Source: Bacteroidota bacterium (GTDB lineage Bacteria; Bacteroidota; Bacteroidia; Chitinophagales; LD1). From it: a stretch of DNA of 38,795 nucleotides. The position numbers were made by a program, and so were the translations under genes. Under the pieces are notes generated by a model that was not told where the DNA came from, did not search any database, and saw only the letters and a program-made list of their open reading frames with translations. Position 1 is the first letter of the stretch, and each line of letters opens with the position of its first letter. The DNA lies in NCBI GenBank assembly GCA_947478005.1, contig CANJVG010000019.1:1-38795 (forward strand). Direction: 5' to 3'. Shown here in pieces: positions 17,972 through 28,422 of this stretch.

Positions 17972-18005
17972 CAGTTTTTGTTTTAAATTTTAAATCCGAT
18001 TGGCG

Positions 18006-18013
18006 CAAATCTA
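18006..18013 (-). promoter_or_regulatory. candidate -7 box for the zincin-like gene
   Basis: tagatttg on the minus strand fits TANNTTTG exactly and lies 35 bp before the start codon. A clear -33 element at the usual distance was not found, so support is partial. The rest of 17972-18241 shows no other site I could defend. Confidence 0.35.
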
Positions 18014-18241
18014 AAATACCGGAAACAACAGGCGATATGGCTCCCTATTTTTTTATTACCTGCGGAGAATCCCATTTATACAAAGGTGCTGCCAAAACCC
18101 TTTCTGAGCGGATTTTTGTCCCTCCTTGACATGAAATTCCAAAGCAGTAATGTCAACGGGAACGATTTTTTTATTTTTCTATAATCTATTGGCAAATTGG
18201 TTAAGTTCGCCCTTCAAATTTAACAGTATATAATCTTTAGC

Positions 18242-21200
18242 ATGATTCAAAAAATTACCCGCCTCGGCATCGCGTTAGTTTTTCTATTCGTCTTTGCTCC
18301 ATTTCAAAAAGCCAACGCTACCCACATCAACGGTTCCGATATTTCGTACCGCTGCCTCGGGGGCGATACCTATCAGATAGTGGTAAAAGTTTACCGCGAT
18401 TGCAGCGGTGTAGCCGTACCCAGCAGCATTAGTGTGGATGTAAGTTCCACTTGTGCTACCACATCCGTTTCTTGTGCGATGGATGTGAGTTTAAATAGCC
18501 CTCCCGGCTCCAGCACCGGTCAGGAAGTATCGCAATTGTGTCCGGGCTCCCTTGCTCTTTCTACCTGCAGCGGAGGTACCTTGCCGGGTGTGCAGGTTTA
18601 TACCTATGTAGGTACTGTGGTGGTTACACCGGGCTGCGGTCTTTACACCTTTAATTACAACGACTGCTGCCGAAATACATCCAACAATTTGCTCGACCCC
18701 TTTGCACCAAGTTTGGGTTTTGGAGTCCAGGCTACACTCAATAGCAGTTTAGTGTCTTGTGATGATGCGCCCACCTTTAGTTCCCTTCCGGTTCCTTACT
18801 TTTGTTTAAATCAGGGCGTCAACTATTCACACGGAGCAGCCGACCCCGATGGCGATTCATTGGTCTATTCGCTTATCGTTCCATCCGATGGAACAAACCC
18901 TTTAACCTATCAGGGAACCTATTCAGCCACTAATCCATTGCCCACCAACGGAGGGTTTGGTTTCGACCCGCAAAGCGGACAAATGACTTTTGTACCTACC
19001 AGTCAGGGAGTTTACGTGGTGGATGTGTTGGTGAGTGAGTATCGCAATGGAGTATTGATTGGAACCACCATGCGCGATATTCAGATTATCATTATCCCTT
19101 GCAATAACAGCGCTCCGCAGGTAAGCAACAGCCTATCGATGTTCAACGTTACAGGTGGAGTAGTGCTCGATAATAACTCATTGGGCGTTTGCCCCGGCAC
19201 AAACATTTCCTTTGCTATTGGCGCCAGAGACCCCGATGGTCAGGCAATCACGGTTAGTTCAAATATTGCTACTTCCATTCCCGGAGCTACTCTAACTACT
19301 ACTACGGTAGGTGGAACCGATTCGGTAAGAGTTGTATTTAGCTGGACACCTTCGGGCTTAGACACTGGCTTCCGCTACTTTACTGTTCAGTTTGAAGATA
19401 ATGCCTGCCCTATTACCGGCTTGCAGTTATTTACTTATGATATCAGCGTACTCACCGGCACCTATGCGGGTCCCGATAAAAATTATTGCCCGGCAGGAGG
19501 TCCTGTTCAGGTAAATGTGTATGGAGGAAATCATTTTAGCTGGACACCTACCAGTGGCATTGTTACCGCTAATCCCGATAGTTCCAAATTGACCATAGCT
19601 CCATTAGTTACCACCGATTACATAGTGCACAGCGATTTGATGGGCGGATGTAAAACGTTGGATACAGTAACTGTATTTGTAGTGCCGGATATAACTTCCA
19701 CCATCACTTCACCCGATGATACTATCTGTTTAAATTCAAGCACAACCTTGCTTGTAACAACCGGTCCGTCAGGTCAGGCTCCTTTTGTTTATTCCTGGGG
19801 GCCTGCAATCGGGGGTGTTATTTCTCCTTCATCAGCTAATACTGAAGTACGGCCTCTTACTACCACAAATTATACAGTCACGATTACTTCAAGTGCTGGG
19901 TGTATTATCAAAGATACTTTCCGGGTAGTTATTGAAGGTATAGGACCTAAAGTAAATATTTTAACCACTGGTAACTATTTGTGTCCCGGCACACCGGTAG
20001 TCCTTACCGCCTCAGTGAGCGCGCTTAGTTGCGGCCCGGTAGCCGACCCGCAAAATCCGTGTTTGCCAAACAGCAATTATGTATTGCAGGATCTGGGAAC
20101 CGGTACTGCCAACGGAAATTTTGGTATTACTCCTTATGCCGGTGCCTATGCCGATGCAAGGTCGCAATTCATTTATCGTGCTTCTGAATTGCAGGCATTT
20201 GGCCTTACTGCCGGTACTATTACCGACCTTGCCTTCAATGTGATTTTGCATGGAAGTACATCGCCTTACAATAACTTCAGCATTAAAATGGGTTGCACAT
20301 CCCTTAGCCAGCTCACCACTACTTTTGTGGGAGGCTTAAATACCGTATTGGCACCTCAACCCTATACAGCAGCTGCAGGATGGAACACGCATACACTCGA
20401 CACAGCTTTTAACTGGGATGGATTTTCTAATCTGATAGTGGAAGTTTGTTATGATAACACAATTTCAAATTCAGGATATGATGCGGTTTATTACACCACT
20501 ACACCTACGCTTAACTCTACCTTGTGGAGAGCTCAATCATTAAGCACCAGTTCGGGCTGTACAAGCTTCATTACCGGTACTGTAGCGCAAAACCGACCGA
20601 ATACCCGGTTTGTAATGTGTCAGGCTCCGGTCGACAACTTTTCCTTTGTATGGAACGGCTCCGATGGCTCGCAATTGCCAGATACATCCACCGTTACTTT
20701 CCCTTTAAATCATGATGTTGTCTACTCATTAACCGTAACGGACGGGATTTGTTCCGGTGATACCTCTATCAGCATGTTTGTCGATTCTTCAGTATTGATA
20801 AATGCTGGAAACGATACCGTTATTTGTAACTCCCAATCAGTTCAGTTGCACGCAGCTCTCTCAACCCCTACGATACCGTATTGTATTGCGGGTTATAACA
20901 TTGGCATTATCCCATACTCAGCAATAACTCCTGCCGGCAATGTTATTGCCGGACCAAGTGGCGATGATGTGGTGAGCAATGCGCTTTTATTGCCTTTCCC
21001 ATTCAAAGTTTTCTGTAGTTCTACCACTGCCATTTCAAGTACATTTTACATCTCCACCAATGGGTTCATTAGTTTTTCAGCTAACCAGGGCTCTGGATGT
21101 TGTTCAGGTCAAAACTTACCGAATACTGGAACGCCTAATAATGTAATAGCCTTAGCGTGGGAAGATTTGAATACCGGGGCGGGAGGCAGCATTGATTATT

Positions 21201-23308
21201 TCGTTTCTGGTAATGCGCCTAATCGCATTGGTGTTATTCGCTGGAACGGTGTTTCATATTATGGAGGTGGCGGAAATATTACCGGTCAGATACAGTTATA
21301 CGAAAACGGTAATGTTGTTGAAATACATGTATTCTCTCAAAATAACCCCGGGCAAACCAACACGCTTGGTATAGAAGATGCTACTGGTACAGCTGCGGCT
21401 GTTCCGCCAGGGTTCAATTCTTCTGCATGGGTGGTTTCTTCTCCTATTGCCTTTAGGTTTACTCCACAAAGTGGCGGCAACACAGTGTCCAGCTGGCAGT
21501 GGTCACCCAATTACAACGTAGATAATGATTCCGCTGCTACCACCATAGTATCACCCGATACATCGGTGAACTACGTTGTTACCGCCAATTTCGCGAGTGG
21601 ATGTGTTACCACAGATACGGTTCGGATAGACATTGGTAATTTCCCTTACACCCTTGTTGGAACCCCTGATTCTATTTGTGCTGGTGATACAGCTCATTTA
21701 GTGTTTACAGGAAATGGTTCTACTTATAACTGGACACCGGCTGCGTCTCTTTCCTCAGCTACTGTTTCCAGCCCTTATGCCTCTCCTTCAGCTACAACTA
21801 CCTATCGTGTGATTGCCACCGACTCACTGGGTTGTGGAATTACAGATACCGTGGTGGTGCATGTAAAAACTCATTTGCCTATTACACTTGGTAGCGATAC
21901 TATTATCTGTCCTGCCGATTCATTGATACTAAGCCCAAGTGGCGGACCTTATATTTCCTATTTATGGTCCAGAGGAGATACAGTTTCGACCATCAGCACA
22001 GGCGTTCAAGCTCAAAATACACAGAACTATTTTGTTCGTATAAATGATGGAACCTGCTTCTATAATTCGGATACTATTATTGTTTCAAAAAGAGTGCTGA
22101 GTCAGATTGTGGTGCAGCCTTCGGGCGATACGGCAGTATGTGTGGGCGATTCTATTCATATTTCAGGAGACCCAGGTTATCAGTCCTATTTATGGAGTAG
22201 TGGCGACACGACTCAATTGTTAACCATTAATACAGCCGGTAATTATTCTTACATCGCCATTGATTCCAACGGATGTGTGCTTCAATCGCAGGATACCGCT
22301 TTCGTTTTATCGCTTCAACATCCATCTGCTCTTATCAATACAACTGCCGATACGATATGCATAGGCCAAACAACGGCAATCCTTTCAGCAACTGCCGACA
22401 GCAGCATTGTGCATATTTGGAATCCGGGAAATGTCATTGCCGACACCTTGGTGGTAAGCAACGCAGGGACGTATTATTTGCTGGCAAACAATAAGGGATG
22501 TAGCAGCAATGATTCTGTGATAATATCAGCCGTACAGCCTCCTGTTTTAGATTTAGGAGCCGACCAGAATTTATGCGCTTGTGATACGGTGGTTTCACTT
22601 ACATCAGATGTGGTTGGAAACCATTATGCATGGTCTACTTCAGATTCTACACGAAGTATAGCTGTGCGCCAACAGGGCACGTACTCTCTTACAGTTACTG
22701 ATTTGAATGGTTGTTCGGCTAATGACGTGGTAACGTTAGCGTTCCATTGTTTAACGGTCGATGCAACCGTGGCTGACCCTGCCACGGCTACTGTGTTTGC
22801 CGGTCGAAATGCGGTATTGGATGCAAATACAGCTGACTATAGCAGCACGTTTACCTATCTCTGGACTCCTCCGGTTTCTTTGCAGGATTCAACCAATGAA
22901 CAGGCGCATGTGCAACAGGCGCAAACGACTACTACTTATTGGGTAAAGGTAACTGACCAGATTAACGGTTGTGTGGCTTATGACAGCACCATACTAACAG
23001 TTGTTCCACCGGGAGTTCCACCTATGCCTAATGCATTTTCGCCCAATGGTGATGGTTTGAATGATACTTACGGTCCTGCAATTCCACAAGGATTACAAGG
23101 CGTTTACACGATTGTTCAAATGCGTATTTACAACCGTTGGGGACAGTTGGTATTTAATACCAACACACCTTGGGATGGTAATTTTAACGGTACTCCGCAA
23201 CCGGCCGATACCTATGTATACTATATCACAATGTCGGGGCCTGACCAACACGACCCTAATCTAACTACTCAATATACCTTAACCGGTTCGTTTACCTTAC
23301 TTCATTAA
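18242..23308 (+). CDS. giant secreted protein with gliding-motility-type (T9SS type B) C-terminus
   Basis: This 1688-residue surface protein starts with a signal peptide (about residues 1-26, ending KANA) and the motif THINGSDISYRCLGGDTYQI found at the start of many large Bacteroidota adhesin-like proteins. The body is a chain of PKD/Ig-like beta domains, many with cysteine pairs and motifs such as YxVTATDSLGC, FLGSDTIICPAD-like starts and SYLWSSGDTTQ. The last ~90 residues (MPNAFSPNGDGLNDTY, then MRIYNRWGQLVFN and WDGNFNGTPQPADTYVYYI) are the gliding-motility-associated C-terminal domain that serves as a type B T9SS signal. A role in adhesion or surface coating is inferred. The reading frame is uninterrupted. 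Confidence 0.93.
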   Translation: MIQKITRLGIALVFLFVFAPFQKANATHINGSDISYRCLGGDTYQIVVKVYRDCSGVAVPSSISVDVSSTCATTSVSCAMDVSLNSPPGSSTGQEVSQLCPGSLALSTCSGGTLPGVQVYTYVGTVVVTPGCGLYTFNYNDCCRNTSNNLLDPFAPSLGFGVQATLNSSLVSCDDAPTFSSLPVPYFCLNQGVNYSHGAADPDGDSLVYSLIVPSDGTNPLTYQGTYSATNPLPTNGGFGFDPQSGQMTFVPTSQGVYVVDVLVSEYRNGVLIGTTMRDIQIIIIPCNNSAPQVSNSLSMFNVTGGVVLDNNSLGVCPGTNISFAIGARDPDGQAITVSSNIATSIPGATLTTTTVGGTDSVRVVFSWTPSGLDTGFRYFTVQFEDNACPITGLQLFTYDISVLTGTYAGPDKNYCPAGGPVQVNVYGGNHFSWTPTSGIVTANPDSSKLTIAPLVTTDYIVHSDLMGGCKTLDTVTVFVVPDITSTITSPDDTICLNSSTTLLVTTGPSGQAPFVYSWGPAIGGVISPSSANTEVRPLTTTNYTVTITSSAGCIIKDTFRVVIEGIGPKVNILTTGNYLCPGTPVVLTASVSALSCGPVADPQNPCLPNSNYVLQDLGTGTANGNFGITPYAGAYADARSQFIYRASELQAFGLTAGTITDLAFNVILHGSTSPYNNFSIKMGCTSLSQLTTTFVGGLNTVLAPQPYTAAAGWNTHTLDTAFNWDGFSNLIVEVCYDNTISNSGYDAVYYTTTPTLNSTLWRAQSLSTSSGCTSFITGTVAQNRPNTRFVMCQAPVDNFSFVWNGSDGSQLPDTSTVTFPLNHDVVYSLTVTDGICSGDTSISMFVDSSVLINAGNDTVICNSQSVQLHAALSTPTIPYCIAGYNIGIIPYSAITPAGNVIAGPSGDDVVSNALLLPFPFKVFCSSTTAISSTFYISTNGFISFSANQGSGCCSGQNLPNTGTPNNVIALAWEDLNTGAGGSIDYFVSGNAPNRIGVIRWNGVSYYGGGGNITGQIQLYENGNVVEIHVFSQNNPGQTNTLGIEDATGTAAAVPPGFNSSAWVVSSPIAFRFTPQSGGNTVSSWQWSPNYNVDNDSAATTIVSPDTSVNYVVTANFASGCVTTDTVRIDIGNFPYTLVGTPDSICAGDTAHLVFTGNGSTYNWTPAASLSSATVSSPYASPSATTTYRVIATDSLGCGITDTVVVHVKTHLPITLGSDTIICPADSLILSPSGGPYISYLWSRGDTVSTISTGVQAQNTQNYFVRINDGTCFYNSDTIIVSKRVLSQIVVQPSGDTAVCVGDSIHISGDPGYQSYLWSSGDTTQLLTINTAGNYSYIAIDSNGCVLQSQDTAFVLSLQHPSALINTTADTICIGQTTAILSATADSSIVHIWNPGNVIADTLVVSNAGTYYLLANNKGCSSNDSVIISAVQPPVLDLGADQNLCACDTVVSLTSDVVGNHYAWSTSDSTRSIAVRQQGTYSLTVTDLNGCSANDVVTLAFHCLTVDATVADPATATVFAGRNAVLDANTADYSSTFTYLWTPPVSLQDSTNEQAHVQQAQTTTTYWVKVTDQINGCVAYDSTILTVVPPGVPPMPNAFSPNGDGLNDTYGPAIPQGLQGVYTIVQMRIYNRWGQLVFNTNTPWDGNFNGTPQPADTYVYYITMSGPDQHDPNLTTQYTLTGSFTLLH

Positions 23309-23337
23309 TCTTTAAAAAGAGGGCAAAGACCGCAAAC

Positions 23338-23367
23338 AAAAAAGCCATGCTATAGCATGGCTTTTTT
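23338..23367 (+). terminator. intrinsic terminator after the giant T9SS gene
   Basis: Arms gccatgc (23344-23350) and gcatggc (23355-23361) pair, the loop is tata, and T6 follows with an A tract before. It resembles the terminator at 4465-4498. The remaining DNA to 23634 (about 265 bp) holds no frame or repeat that I can support; a short hairpin gacct-gtt-aggtc lies near 23580. Confidence 0.9.
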
Positions 23368-23634
23368 GTTTCTCAGGCAAGGCATACTTAGGCTCGTGTC
23401 CTTTTAGTTTTGACTTGTATTTGTGGTACTCAGGTTACGGTACATTGGACATAGGCTTTGTGAAAATCAAACAAGGTGAACAGTGTTTCATGGTAGTGTA
23501 GGCCAACTAACTGAAGCACCCCCCCAACAAGATTTAGCTAATACTAAAATGGTTTAGGAGGATGATTTTCAGACAACCGGACCTGTTAGGTCAAGATGTT
23601 TTATGCTTTGGTGTTCTTTAGAAAGAAATTCATT

Positions 23635-26600
23635 CTACTTGCATCTCAAAATCATGCCTCCTGCATTGCCGGGTTTGGAATGAAGTACCTTTGATAGTAC
23701 CGGTTTTTGAGAGACTACCCCTTTTTTACTTTGCTCTACTTCACCTTCATACACATCTATCTTCATCGTGTTTAGCCCGACTTTACCTTTGTTCCAGGCT
23801 TTGGCAATGATGTAGTTTTCGTTTCCCGGCAATAAAATAATCTGTCTGACAATGGCTCCGTGTTCTCTCAGTCGAATCATTTCGTGATTCACCAATATCT
23901 GCCCGTTAAAGATGATGGAGACAGTATCATTATCTTCTTCGCCATCGTCATAAAGCATTACTGTCAGGAAACACTCATCCACTTCGGCTTTGTGTTCGTA
24001 GTTAATAGCATCGTTACCTAAATTAAGTGCAGTTTCTATTTTTTCGGGAGCCACTATTGAAACTGGTGGCAAATCGTCCTTTACTATTACACTATATGTG
24101 CAGCTCTGGGTTTTTCCAAAATGATCAGTGGCCTTGAACGATAAAGGATTTACACCAACAGGCAGGAAACAACCATCATGTGTCCCCATCACTTGTTCTA
24201 TAGTATCAATCAATGCCGGGTTGCTCACTGTGGGCACAGCATAATGGTAAGCAACTCCCCTGCGGTTGGCGGCTAAATGGATGGTGGTATCAGGTTCACA
24301 ATTGAAATGCCATTCTTTAGCAGCTGCTTCTGCTGCAGCAGTAGCCTTATTTTTTTTAGAAGAAGTGCGCGTCTTAGCCTGTTCGCTATGGTCTTTCCAC
24401 GCCACCATTTCTTCTTTCACTGGATGCTTGTTTTTCGCAACAGGTAGCTTGTATTCTTCCAAAGCAGTTGCTGCATGTTTTTCTTCTTCAGGTTTTAATG
24501 GTTGTTCTTTCTTAGGTTCCACCACGACTTCTTTTGCTACTGGTTTTGTTTCGGCAATCGATGCTTTACGTTCTTCAGTCTTTACTACAGCCGGTGTTGG
24601 TTTTTCTTCCTTAAGTTTTACCGACTCTTCTTTCTTTGATTCAGCAATTGTCTTCGCTGGTTTGCTGTCTTCCACTTTTGCTGTGCTAAGTTTTTGTATT
24701 GGTGGAATAACTGTTGCTACGTCTTTCTTTACCTGTTTTTTTTCCACAACAGATCCTTTGAGTTCTTCTTCTCTCGCAACAGGCAACGTGGGTTTTTCTT
24801 CTTTAAACTTTGCCCGGTCTTCTTTCTTTGGTTCAGCAATTGTCTTAACAACTTTGGCCTCCTCTACTTTTACTGGATTACTCTTTGTTGAAGAAGGAAC
24901 AGCTACATCCACTTCTTTTATAGCCGCTTTGTTTTCTCTGTGAATTGAAATTACTTCATCTCCCTCTTTCAATTCAGGAGTAGTCTTTACTATTTTAGTT
25001 TCAGGACCTTTTATCAGAGTTTTTCTCTCATTTACCGTTACGGTGAAACTGCACTCGGTTCTATTACCCGAAGCATCGGTTGCCCGGTACTTTACAGTAG
25101 TAATGCCAAGCGGGAATTTATTCCCGCTTTTAAATCCGGTCACCATTTCAAGTTTTACATTCGGGCAATTATCGTAAGCATCTATTGACGGATACGCCAC
25201 CTCGGTACTTGGGAAACCGGAAATAGCTTCTGCCACAATATCTTTTGGACAGGTGAATCTTGGTGCTTCGTTATCGGTTACAGTAATACCAAAGGTGCCA
25301 AACTGTTTGTCTTTTAAAGTGCTTGCCTGATAGGTGACGGTATGTTTGCCAACTGTAAAGGCGGAGCCACTAAGAAATCCTTTTGCCAGTTTCAGTTGAA
25401 CCTTGCCTCCATCAGAGGATGTGGCCGTTGGTTGACCATAAACTACTTTTGCAAAGCATTTTCCATTATCGGTATTTTGTTCAATGCTTTCCGGAAGTTT
25501 AATTGTCAGTATAGGCTGAACTTGTTTTGTCGCAGCAACTGTTTCTTCTCTTGGTAGCGTTGCTAGTGTATCTTTCTTGTTTTGCTTAAGTGCTACTTCA
25601 GTTTTAGGTTTAATCACTATCGAGTCCTTTTTATCATGCTTCTTAGATAAATCGGCTTGCGTTTGACTAGTAACAGTATCCTTCTTAGCCTGTTTAGGGA
25701 ATAATTCAACGGTTGCTTTCCTTGCAATTGTATCTTTCTTCAGTTGCTTGATAGCTACTTCAACTTTTGGTTGACTCACTGCCAAATCCTTTTTAGCGTG
25801 CTTCGCAGATAATTCAGTTTGAGCTTGTTTAGCAACAGTATCTTTCATAGCATGTTTAACGGTTAATTCAACAGGTGCAAGTTTTGCTATCGTATCTTTC
25901 TTCGGTTGCTTAATAGCTATTTTAACTTTCGGCTGAATCAGTACGGAATCCTTCTTTGGTTGTTTAATATTCAAGTCATTTTGCGCTTGCTTGGCAACTG
26001 TATCTTGTTTTGGTTGTATAATGCTTATGTCAGCTTGCGGACTCTTAGTTGGAGTGTCATTGAAAAGAACAGATATTTCAGAAGCAGATAACCCACGATT
26101 GTATATGCGCAGGTCGTCCATGGAACCGCTGAAGTATTTTATTCCACCGATATTATCCCGTCCTATTTCGAGACCGGCATCGTTGGGCACGAATAATTTA
26201 TTGCTCATAGTTACCGCAGCCACTTTGCCATTGATATAGAGTTGCAGCCAATTTTCATCAAGCACCATTGCTACAAAACACCATTGATTAAATTCAAGCG
26301 GGTGGCTGTTGTAGTTATGATCCTGTAATGAAGACTCACTACTGGAAAAGATAATGCTTTTTGAATCCCCAAAAAGTCTTTTCAAGTAGAATCTGTATTG
26401 TGCCGAATTACTTTCTGCCGACTTAGATAGTAGCGGAAGACTCATATCGTTGGACGAAGCTTTTCCTTTTTCTAATTTAATCCAACTGCATATGGTTATA
26501 GAAACTTTGGGCTTGCGAAGTTCAGTAGAGCTGGCCACAGAAATGAACCCATCAACACCATTAAAATGAAGTGCTCCCTCTTTATTTCCAAAACGATCTT

Positions 26601-26769
26601 CAATAGGTTGGATACCACCGTTGATTTTTCCATTGTGCCCAAAAGGGCTGTTGTCGCTGGCATTGTTGTCAAATGTATAATGTGCCACTAAACCATTCAC
26701 GGGTAATTGTGAATAGGTTTGCAGGAAAAAGGCGGTAAGGAGAACAGAAAAAGATAATCGTATATTCAT
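23635..26769 (-). CDS. secreted LamG and HYR domain protein with long Lys-rich repeats
   Basis: The longest frame starts at 26832, but the ATG at 26769 gives a standard signal peptide (MNIRLSFSVLLTAFFLQTYS), so that start is preferred (1044 residues). A LamG-type concanavalin-like domain follows (LVAHYTFDNNASDNSPFG to MDDLRIYNRGLSASEI). Next come eight 18-residue Lys-rich repeats, two HYR-like domains (RFTCPKDIVAEAISG; YRATDASGNRTECSFTVTV) and a long K/E/P/A-rich segment. A third cysteine-containing HYR-like domain and a C-terminal beta domain (VMLYDDGEEDNDTVSIIFNG to NTMKIDVYEG) close the protein. No T9SS sorting domain is visible, so its final location is open. Carbohydrate or protein binding through LamG is inferred. 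Confidence 0.85.
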   Translation of the reverse strand: MNIRLSFSVLLTAFFLQTYSQLPVNGLVAHYTFDNNASDNSPFGHNGKINGGIQPIEDRFGNKEGALHFNGVDGFISVASSTELRKPKVSITICSWIKLEKGKASSNDMSLPLLSKSAESNSAQYRFYLKRLFGDSKSIIFSSSESSLQDHNYNSHPLEFNQWCFVAMVLDENWLQLYINGKVAAVTMSNKLFVPNDAGLEIGRDNIGGIKYFSGSMDDLRIYNRGLSASEISVLFNDTPTKSPQADISIIQPKQDTVAKQAQNDLNIKQPKKDSVLIQPKVKIAIKQPKKDTIAKLAPVELTVKHAMKDTVAKQAQTELSAKHAKKDLAVSQPKVEVAIKQLKKDTIARKATVELFPKQAKKDTVTSQTQADLSKKHDKKDSIVIKPKTEVALKQNKKDTLATLPREETVAATKQVQPILTIKLPESIEQNTDNGKCFAKVVYGQPTATSSDGGKVQLKLAKGFLSGSAFTVGKHTVTYQASTLKDKQFGTFGITVTDNEAPRFTCPKDIVAEAISGFPSTEVAYPSIDAYDNCPNVKLEMVTGFKSGNKFPLGITTVKYRATDASGNRTECSFTVTVNERKTLIKGPETKIVKTTPELKEGDEVISIHRENKAAIKEVDVAVPSSTKSNPVKVEEAKVVKTIAEPKKEDRAKFKEEKPTLPVAREEELKGSVVEKKQVKKDVATVIPPIQKLSTAKVEDSKPAKTIAESKKEESVKLKEEKPTPAVVKTEERKASIAETKPVAKEVVVEPKKEQPLKPEEEKHAATALEEYKLPVAKNKHPVKEEMVAWKDHSEQAKTRTSSKKNKATAAAEAAAKEWHFNCEPDTTIHLAANRRGVAYHYAVPTVSNPALIDTIEQVMGTHDGCFLPVGVNPLSFKATDHFGKTQSCTYSVIVKDDLPPVSIVAPEKIETALNLGNDAINYEHKAEVDECFLTVMLYDDGEEDNDTVSIIFNGQILVNHEMIRLREHGAIVRQIILLPGNENYIIAKAWNKGKVGLNTMKIDVYEGEVEQSKKGVVSQKPVLSKVLHSKPGNAGGMILRCK
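25570..26001 (-). repeat. in-gene 54-bp tandem repeat (8 copies, 162-bp super-period)
   Basis: Eight consecutive 18-residue units such as TVAKQAQTELSAKHAKKD occupy 432 bp. They fall into a three-unit cycle: units starting TVAKQAQ, then SVLIQPK or LAVSQPK, then TIAKLAP or TIARKAT. This gives a higher-order period of 54 residues, consistent with block duplication after the first expansion. Confidence 0.82.
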
Positions 26770-26854
26770 TTGGGTAAATGAAAGTATGAATATACAATAC
26801 AGCCCGTCATGTGCTTGTATATTACTATCCACTTTAGGTTGTTGAAAAAAGAGA

Positions 26855-26884
26855 TTGACAACAGTTTTCCTTGCACTATATTCG
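26855..26884 (+). promoter_or_regulatory. candidate promoter for the TPR gene
   Basis: ttg (26855-26857) is followed after 19 bp by tatattcg (26877-26884), one base off TANNTTTG. It lies about 75 bp before the TPR start codon. Confidence 0.4.
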
Positions 26885-26960
26885 ATTGGGGATATTAAAT
26901 AAGCATTGTTCTTTCTGGAAACAGCAAATTGATATTGATTCTTTCACCTAAATTTACACT

Positions 26961-28376
26961 ATGGAAGAAAATGAATCTATGGATTCCTCTTTTGGTGAGG
27001 TCATTGACTTGATTAAACAATATGAAGAGGCAGAAAAGGCGAAACAGAAAATTTTTCTCGAGGAAGAGCACTACGAACAGATAATTCAGTTTTATCAGGA
27101 GAACCGGGCGCCTCATAAAGCGTTGCGCGTCATTGAAGAGGCCCTGGAACAGCATTGTTTCTCGGCATTCTTTTACACCAAAAAGGCAGAGATACTCGCC
27201 AATAATAAAAAGTTTGAGGAGGCTCTGGCAGCTTTGGAAGAAGCACAGCGGTTAGATCCGCAAGACATTAATATCTTCTTAATTCGAGCGGATGTTTATT
27301 TGTGGGAAGGTAAGCATGAGGAGGCGTTATCAGAAACGGAGTTTGCGTTGACAATGGCTACAGACCCGGAAGATAAATGTGAATTGTATTTGGAGTTAGC
27401 AGATATCTGGGAAGATCAGGAAAAATATGATGAGGTGCGGGAGGCATTAAAAACGGCAGCCCGTTTTAATCCAATGAGTGAAGAGGCTTTGAATCGTTTT
27501 TGGTTTTGTACTGAGCTAACCGAAAAGTATGACGACAGCATAAGATTTCACGAAGAGCTTATTGAAGGGAATCCTTATTCCTATTTGGCTTGGTATAATC
27601 TGGGTCATGCATTTGCAGGCTTGGATATGTATGAGAAATCATTGGAGGCCTTCGAATACGTAATTGCAATTGATGATAAATATGATGCAGCCTACATTTG
27701 CTGTGGAGATGTAAAATATAACAATGGGGAATACGAAGATGCTCTTCAGTATTACAAAGATGCCATTCAACTTTCTAAACCAAATAAGGAATTGTTCCTG
27801 AAAACAGGAGAGACCTATGAAATGCTTGGCGATTTTTCAAAATCCCGCACCTATCTCCGCAAAGCGATTGCCGTTGACCCCTATTATGATGAGGCCTTTT
27901 TCAGAATAGGAGAAACCTATAGACAGGAAGAAAAGTGGAATAAGGCCATTTCTTCTTACGAGCGGGCGATAAAGTTGAACAGAGAGAATCTTGAATTCCT
28001 TGCTGCACTTGCGGATGCTTATATGAGCGTAAGTGAAGGGGAGAAGGCTCTGGATATTTTCGAACGGATATTTCAGCTGGATACTCAGGAAAAGCAAAAC
28101 TGGATAAACCTGGCCACCGCTTATTTTAATGTAGCGGATTTCAGAAAAGCATTTCAGGTGTTGCATGAAGCTGAACATAACTTCGAAAATAACGCTGATA
28201 TATTTTACATCAAATCAGTCTTCTATTTTCAAGTGGGGAATAAGCACGAAGCCGTACTAAACCTTGAGCGTGGTTTACTTATAAACTTTGAGGAGCACAT
28301 TCTTATTTTTGAATTAGATGATTCATTGCTCGATAACCCCTCATTTATACAGGTGATTGAGCAATATCGCAACTGA
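26961..28376 (+). CDS. tetratricopeptide repeat protein
   Basis: This 471-residue protein without a signal peptide is built of about a dozen TPR units (for example AYICCGDVKYNNGEYEDALQ, AFFRIGETYRQEEKWNKAIS, WINLATAYFNVADFRKAFQV), covering nearly the whole length. TPR superhelices are protein-binding scaffolds. The partner cannot be told from sequence. The acidic N-terminus (MEENESMDSSFGEVIDLIKQ) is typical of a cytoplasmic Bacteroidota TPR family usually annotated only by its repeats. It is divergent from the LamG protein and 46 bp upstream of the lipoprotein gene on the same strand, so the two may be cotranscribed. Confidence 0.9.
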   Translation: MEENESMDSSFGEVIDLIKQYEEAEKAKQKIFLEEEHYEQIIQFYQENRAPHKALRVIEEALEQHCFSAFFYTKKAEILANNKKFEEALAALEEAQRLDPQDINIFLIRADVYLWEGKHEEALSETEFALTMATDPEDKCELYLELADIWEDQEKYDEVREALKTAARFNPMSEEALNRFWFCTELTEKYDDSIRFHEELIEGNPYSYLAWYNLGHAFAGLDMYEKSLEAFEYVIAIDDKYDAAYICCGDVKYNNGEYEDALQYYKDAIQLSKPNKELFLKTGETYEMLGDFSKSRTYLRKAIAVDPYYDEAFFRIGETYRQEEKWNKAISSYERAIKLNRENLEFLAALADAYMSVSEGEKALDIFERIFQLDTQEKQNWINLATAYFNVADFRKAFQVLHEAEHNFENNADIFYIKSVFYFQVGNKHEAVLNLERGLLINFEEHILIFELDDSLLDNPSFIQVIEQYRN

Positions 28377-28422
28377 CATATTTATTGGCCCATCCGTTCA
28401 ATCGTATTATTAATCCCTCGCT

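Noticed and set aside
23369-23634. Possible small gene or RNA in the gap after the giant T9SS gene
   Set aside because: No frame with a plausible start and length and no stable structure beyond a five-pair hairpin was found.
26770-26832. Extended N-terminus of the LamG protein (21 extra residues)
   Set aside because: The internal ATG at 26769 starts a normal signal peptide; the extension would bury it.
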